A stretch of 64,000 bases of DNA from Viscum album (lineage: Eukaryota > Streptophyta > Magnoliopsida > Santalales > Viscaceae). Of this stretch, positions 59,403 through 64,000 are shown piece after piece. The notes under the pieces are model-generated. The model had not been told where the DNA came from and did not search any database. It saw nothing but the letters and a program-made list of their open reading frames with translations. The stretch lies in contig OY728143.1 in assembly GCA_963277665.1 (NCBI GenBank), positions 231,003,591-231,067,590 of the forward strand, given 5' to 3'. Positions within the stretch are counted from its first letter, which is position 1. Every line of letters starts with the position of its first letter. The position numbers and the translations under genes were made by a program.

Positions 59403-60010
59403 CTACATGGTTTTCTCCAAAATCTGTTTCAACTCACGATTTGAAACCTCTGCCTGGCCACTTTTTTGGGGGTGGTATGGTGTTGATGTTTTGTCTGTCA
59501 CCCCATACTTACAAAGGAGGGAAGAAAAACTCCGATTGTGGAATTGTGTCCCTTGGTCACTGATGATGGCTTTCGCTACTCCAAACCTGGAAAAAACTTG
59601 CACTTTGACAAAGTCCACAACAAAATGAGAATCATCAGTCCTGGTGGCCTTAGCCTCCACCCATTTACTCACATATTCAACATAAAAAAAATATAGGAAA
59701 AAAATGAACTACGAAATGGTCTAATAAAATCTATTCCCCATACATCAAAAATTTTACAGAATGGTATGGGTAGTTGGGGAATCTCGTGTCTCCTAGAAAT
59801 GATTTCTATGTGTTGGAAACAAGAGCACAACATACTATACACATGAAAATGATGGAGTATGCTTGGCCAATATAATCCGGGATCTAAAACATTCCTAGCT
59901 ATTTGTTGATGTCCAAAGTGTCCACCACAAGCAAGTGTATGACAGAATTGTTGAACAGAACAAAACTCATGATCAGGAACACACCTCATAATACCTAGGT
60001 CACTACACAT
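59403..60010 (-). pseudogene. Athila integrase zinc domain and catalytic core
   Basis: The open stretch 60010-59669 gives the zinc-domain block CHTLACGGHFGHQQIAR, LYWPSILH, then KIFDVWGIDFIRPFRSSF with the first catalytic Asp. A frameshift at an A/T run (59682-59690) moves the frame to 59672-59403: SKWVEAKATRTDD, SRFGVAKAIISDQGTQFHNR and YHPQKSGQAEVSNREL. The second Asp (59558-59556) and the Glu (59450-59448) are exactly 35 residues apart, so the D,D-35-E triad is intact in sequence. The zinc domain's C-x2-C is altered (LCSCF). Integrase joins the cDNA ends to host DNA. This is one of the best preserved domains in the window. Confidence 0.88.
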
Positions 60011-60700
60011 GCGCTAGAAGTATGGATCATCCCAAACATAAAATATTGACTCACTCTTTAATTTTTGAACTTGATTTTTCTTTAAATTTTCCTATATTTC
60101 AGAGGAAACAAGGTAGTTTACAAAATCTTCATACTAAGGATCTGTACCTGAGATGGAATAAAGATGCTCATCGGGGAAAGTGTCATGAAGTGGTACCTGG
60201 TCCAAGGTGTCATCCTATAGTGTGTGAGTAAGTCTAATCATGTGGTCTTCCACCATGTTTTCTGACCCCTCTCTATCCTTTATCTAAATGTCAGATTATT
60301 GAAGAAGTAGCATCCATCAAATTAGCCTGGGATTTGCGTCTGGCTTCTTCAAGAGGTACATCAGAGCTGCATGGTAAGAAAAAACAGTAACATTAGATCC
60401 CAATAAATATGAGAAAAATTTATCTAATGTGAATATAAGAGTTATAAGCTCTTTTTTCATGGTTGTGTAGTTTAATTGGTCTGAATGCAGTGTCCTCGAT
60501 TAATAGGAAATCACATGTGAATGTCCATCCACCCTCTGAGATAAGTCATATCCAACCGCAAAGTTGGAGGTGTCACACATAAGCTCAAAAAGAATTCCCA
60601 CCATTGGGGTTATTTGATCGGTGGAGTGGTCAACCACTTCTTTAGCTCATCAAATGAAGTTCTGCAAGAATCATTACAGAAAAAATAAAAATCCTTTTGA
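60011..60700 (-). pseudogene. Athila RNase H remnant
   Basis: FDELKKWLTTPPI (about 60645-60607) is the end of the RT thumb/tether. It is followed by short blocks in changing frames that match the Athila RNase H: a CDTSNFAVGYDLSQRVDGH-like stretch near 60570-60515, LHSDQLNYTT near 60490, and the ADAxPRLIRW-x-LLLQEF and [GC]-x-EN-x-VADHLSRL tails near 60340 and 60260-60220. Two or more frameshifts. Position between RT and integrase agrees. Confidence 0.65.
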
Positions 60701-61640
60701 AGTTATCATGGAATTGGAAGTGGAATCATACTAAAATATTTGATGAAGCGCCGATAAAATCTTGCAGTCCATATGAATGATCTAACATTACACACACATG
60801 ATGGATATGGTAATGATGAGATAATGTGTACCTTAGATCTATAATCCTCTATCCCATGTTTTGAGACTACTTTCCCAAAGACAATGCCATGCACTAACAT
60901 GAAATGAAACTTTTAATAGTTCAAGACCAGATTCTTCTCAACACAACGATTCAACACCATTCCCAAACTACTTACACATTCATAAAATTAAGAACCATAG
61001 ACTGAAAAATAATCCATGAATTTTTTTCATGAAGGTCTCAATAAAATCTGAAAAAACTCACCATGAATCTCTAGAAGGTACCTGGGGTGTTGCAAAGTCC
61101 AAATGGATTCCTTCTGTAGGGAAATGTGCAAAATGGATAGGTGAATATAGTCTTCTCCTAATCGTCAGGAGCTATAGGAATCTAAAAATATACATAAAAT
61201 CCATCCACGATACAATAGTGTGTCTTCTTAGATAGTCTCTCAAGAATCTGATCAATAAATGGGAGGGGTAAAGGGTATTTGTGAGTGGAATGGTTTAGTC
61301 TCTTATAATCAATACACACACGCCAACTGTTTTGTACCCTCATCAGAACTAACTCATATTTATAATTTTTTACAACTGTAACAACAATTTTATTAGGCAC
61401 AACCTGAATAGGACTCACACACTAGAAATCTGAAATGGGATATATTATACCTACCCCGTGAAAATTTTCAACCATTTTTTTAACAACATCCAAAAGAGTT
61501 AGATTGAGTCTCTTTTGTGGTTGCCTAACTAGTTAATCCCCATCCTCCAAAAAAATACTATGCATGAAATGGAGGGGATATAACTGATATGTTAGCCAAG
61601 GTCCACCCAATTTCCTTGATGTTATCCCTAAAAATATTCA
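60701..61640 (-). pseudogene. Athila reverse transcriptase remnant
   Basis: The open stretch 61418-61182 reads SPIQVVPNKIVVTVVKN, then SWRVCIDYKRLNHSTHKYPL and PLPFIDQILERLSKK, an excellent match to Athila RT (VSPVQVVPKKGG-x-TVV…GWRVCIDYRKLN-x-ATRKDHFPLPFIDQMLERLAG). Then HYCIVDG. The catalytic box appears as FMDYFSVYGS near 61015-60985, with the second Asp now Tyr. The next open stretch, 60900-60706, reads HGIVFGKVVSKHGIEDYRSK and ARFYRRFIKYFS, the thumb and connection (GIVLGHKVS-x-GIEVD-x-AK…AGFYRRFIKDFSKIA). Upstream, 61640-61420, decayed linker. Confidence 0.85.
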
Positions 61641-62096
61641 AATGTTTTTCATCATGTTAAAATGGGATATTGTTAACAATGACAACATGTAATTTATCAC
61701 CACATAACAAGTATGAGTATTTGAGATTTGGTGGAAATGACTTGAGTTCCAGTGTAGTGGGTTGGTGTATGGATAGAGACATAGAAGGAACTGGAATATG
61801 TGAACAAAGAGAATCATTATCAGAATATACATCATCAAAATCAATGAAGAAATCATCAAATCCATCAGCATACTCAATAGCCATTAAATAATTAGAGTTT
61901 ACATGATCAAAATCAGAATATGATTCCTTTTAAAAATCAAATGTAAGAGAGTATTGTCCATTATAAATATGTGTGGAAGTACTCTCAGAAATCAAACTAG
62001 AACCAATACTCATAATCTCCAAAAGCACAGAACAATCAAATTTCAGGGGGTTTTTATTTGGTGGTTCAAATGGTTGATAAAAAATGTAGAATGGTC
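61641..62096 (-). pseudogene. Athila protease-RT linker
   Basis: The open stretch 61884-61657 contains HQPTTLELKSFPPNLKYSYL, the strongly conserved Athila linker PPTLELKPLPSHLKYAFL, followed by LHVVIVNN for the [LT]-PVIIS-[ST]-x-L block. The rest is acidic and variable. Serves as a landmark between protease and RT. Confidence 0.75.
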
Positions 62097-62921
62097 CTAT
62101 GAGGGGTACTTCTTGGAATCCATAACATTAAATATCACAACTTCATCCCCACATTCCTTGGAAATTGTAACCTCAATTAAATTTATGATAGTTTTTGTAG
62201 TTTTGAGGAAGGTTCTACCTAATATAATGGGAGAATGAGAACATACATGATCATCCTCCATGTTAAGCATGTAGAAGTCTGCTGGAAAGATCATGTCTCT
62301 TACCCGGACAATTACAACCTCAAGGACTCCCACTAGATATGTTGTATCTCTATTTTCCAACTACACCACTACTCTCATCAGTTTCATCTCAGCAACCTGC
62401 AAAGAAGAGAATATAGAGTGAGGAATCACATTTATGGAAGCACCCAAATCACAAAGTGCATCAGAAAAGTACAACTCCCATATGGTGGATGGGATGATGA
62501 ATGTCCTTGGATCCTTGCACTTTGTTGGCATTGCAAGAGTTGGTGTAATGAGTGCTGACATATTCCTTCCAAGATTGATCCTTACATTTCCCTTGATCCC
62601 TATTCGATTGTTACAATGTTCATTTAAGATTTTTTCATACCTTGGAATTTTATTGATGGATTGAAGTAAAGAGATGTTGATCTCCACATGCTTTAATGTA
62701 TCAAAAAATAATTTTTTGCATCGCCTATTCAGCCATCTTCTTTGTTTGTAAAACTCTATTTTTAAATGGAAGGGGTTTAAGAGAAACATCATCAATCTTT
62801 TTCTTACCTTTATCATTATCATTTGATGGATCATCAGTTGGTATGAAATGATAATTCTCCGAATTTTAGGTGAATTCAGGTAGAACAATATGTGCAAATG
62901 AATAAGTTGTTTGCTTCCCAC
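62097..62921 (-). pseudogene. Athila aspartic protease (one in-frame stop)
   Basis: One frame from 62921 to 62097, broken only by a TAG at 62361-62363. Residues ~60-120 hold FDTLKHVEINISLLQSINKI and PRYEKILNE, the conserved gag-pro linker (F-x-x-x-[LF]-[KR]-x-[LV]-x-[IV]-NIPL-x-[ED]-A-[IL]-x-x-[MI]-P-x-YAKFLK). Then KDPRTFIIPSTI, and the active site ALCDLGASINVIPHSIF near 62455-62410, with its catalytic Asp intact. After the stop come TTYLVGVLEVVIVRVRDMIF, PADFYMLNMEDD and PIILGRTFLKTTKTIINL, the retropepsin flap and tail. It cuts Gag-Pol into mature proteins. Very well preserved compared with the other elements. Confidence 0.87.
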
Positions 62922-64000
62922 TTCTCAATGTGATGGAACTGACATTCCCGGTGGGATTTGGAGTAGGTTGGGAGGATAGATTTCCAGAAATCATAATTAC
63001 CTGTTCATGGAGGGTAGTGGCAATCTAGCTCATTTGAGTCTTCAACTCCCTCAACTACGAACCCTGACTCTTCATCTCTTTTTGATGATTAAGAACAGTT
63101 TTTTTCACAAGGTCATCAGTGATAGAATCTACCATGGGTGTGGGATTCCCATGTTGCTAGCTTGTTGATGCTTGGGCTTCAAATCTCCTTTGGGGTTGCT
63201 AGAAACCCTAGTGGTAAGGTGGAGGATGCTGGAAGTTTTGAAGAAAAGGGGGCCTTTGTTGTTGTTTAGAGCCATACCTCATGTCTGATTGATCCTTACA
63301 CACTTGGTTGTATGTTGGAGAAAATGAATAAAACTACTTTTGGGGGTATGTTTGTTTTTTCTAGTGATATGGTCTGCCTGGGAATACTGCTGTGTAATCC
63401 TCTGTCTCTTCTAGTTGTGGGAAACCGTCAGTTGGGTGGCTTGTCTCAGTGAAAATGCCACAAGGCCTTGAAGGAGGGGGTTGGGATGTCTTTTTTTCTA
63501 AAGCAATATTCCTCACCATAGTTTTCAATTCTTCTAACATGGTATCTATCAAATGACTCTCAAGAGAAGAAGGACTTACCTGATGTACTCCCCTGACATG
63601 TGGTGTACCACGATCGCCAAATTGTTGAATGTTTTGGGCCATTTTTTCAATCAAAACATGTGCAGATACTAGTGTCATGTCCACCAATACTCTTCAAGTG
63701 CGACATACACCATTCTTCTCTCCATAGGTGTCAGTCCTTCATTGAATTATTGTATGGGGAGTTGCTCTCTGATTTGGTGATGTAGGAAGCTTGCACAAAA
63801 CTTCTTGAATCGCTCCCATTACTCATATAATGACTCACCTTGGGATTGATTAATCCCTGATATCTCCATACAAATGGAATTTGTCTTTGATTCTAGAGAA
63901 AATCTCCGCAAGAAAAAATGATTCAAATCGTTCCAACAAGTTACATCTTTAGGTTGTAAATAATACATCCAGTTTTTCGCAGCTCCGCCAGGTGAGAATG
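62922..64000 (-). pseudogene. Athila gag, C-terminal part (runs off window)
   Basis: At the window end the - strand reads GGAAKNWMYYLQPKDVTCWN, FFLRRFSLESKTNS, then WERFKKFCASFLHHQI, FNEGLTPMERRMV. This matches Athila gag capsid (AK-x-WL-x-x-LP-x-x-SI-x-TW-x-[DE]-[ML]…F-L-x-K[FY]F…GE-[ST]-LYE-[AY]-WERFK-x-L…CP-[HQ]-H…[FY]-Y-x-GL). The open stretch 63687-63361 continues with a Gln/Pro-rich spacer and a decayed zinc knuckle, PCGIFTETSHPTDGFP, in which two Cys are lost (C-x2-C to C-x2-F, and C to F). A few stops and frameshifts between blocks. The region 63360-62922 is a low-complexity linker. Confidence 0.82.

Noticed and set aside
59291..59628. Two overlapping + strand ORFs of 90 and 96 codons
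   Set aside because: They are shadows of the well-matched Athila integrase on the - strand.

Overview
The window looks like nuclear intergenic DNA from a flowering plant with a large, retrotransposon-filled genome. It is strongly AT-rich. No intact host gene is visible on either strand: no convincing exon series, rRNA or tRNA gene. Almost everything that can be recognised is the debris of plant-type retroelements: Ty3/gypsy Tat/Ogre, Tekay/Del-like chromovirus and Athila lineages, one L1-type LINE and one tRNA-derived SINE. The coding remnants are full of stops and frameshifts, so the locus is old. All assignments rest on reading translated motifs by eye, without database searches.

Layout on the + axis. 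1-1378 is the 3' part of a chromovirus-type LTR cut by the window edge. About 4.3-31.6 kb can be read as one large Tat/Ogre-type element on the + strand: gag start (~4.4 kb), protease (~6.4-7.1 kb), reverse transcriptase (RT) (9.06-9.25 kb, resuming at 19.15 kb), RNase H (~20.3 kb), integrase (~20.9-22.1 kb), a three-unit tandem repeat (~24.7-26.7 kb) and an antisense coding-like remnant (~31.6-27.4 kb, - strand). Its RT is split by a complete 9.9-kb element (9252-19144) with 3.6-kb LTRs and only a gag gene, which itself carries a SINE (14797-14931). A solo LTR with a perfect 5-bp target duplication (22478-24447) sits just behind the integrase. 

34.9-45.0 kb is a Tekay/Del-like chromovirus on the + strand with gag, protease, RT, RNase H, integrase and chromodomain remnants. 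Its 5' LTR is truncated and its 3' LTR stops at ~45.05 kb, where a third LTR element on the - strand begins (45.05 to ~55.6 kb; nearly all LTR, ~1.2 kb internal). The 5' LTR of that element is interrupted by a - strand LINE (~52.1-54.57 kb). 55.9-64.0 kb is an Athila-type element on the - strand (3' LTR, integrase, RNase H, RT, protease, gag running off the window end); it is the least decayed, with a D-35-E integrase triad and a protease active-site aspartate still readable.

The most unusual shared structure is in the long LTRs of the chromovirus-like families. Each has a TATA box followed, at ~360, ~550 and ~735 bp, by three degenerate copies of the same motif at ~180-195 bp spacing. In the gag-only element the third copy contains a perfect inverted repeat around a CGTACGTACG palindrome. 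The order and spacing persist between LTR families that have otherwise diverged greatly.
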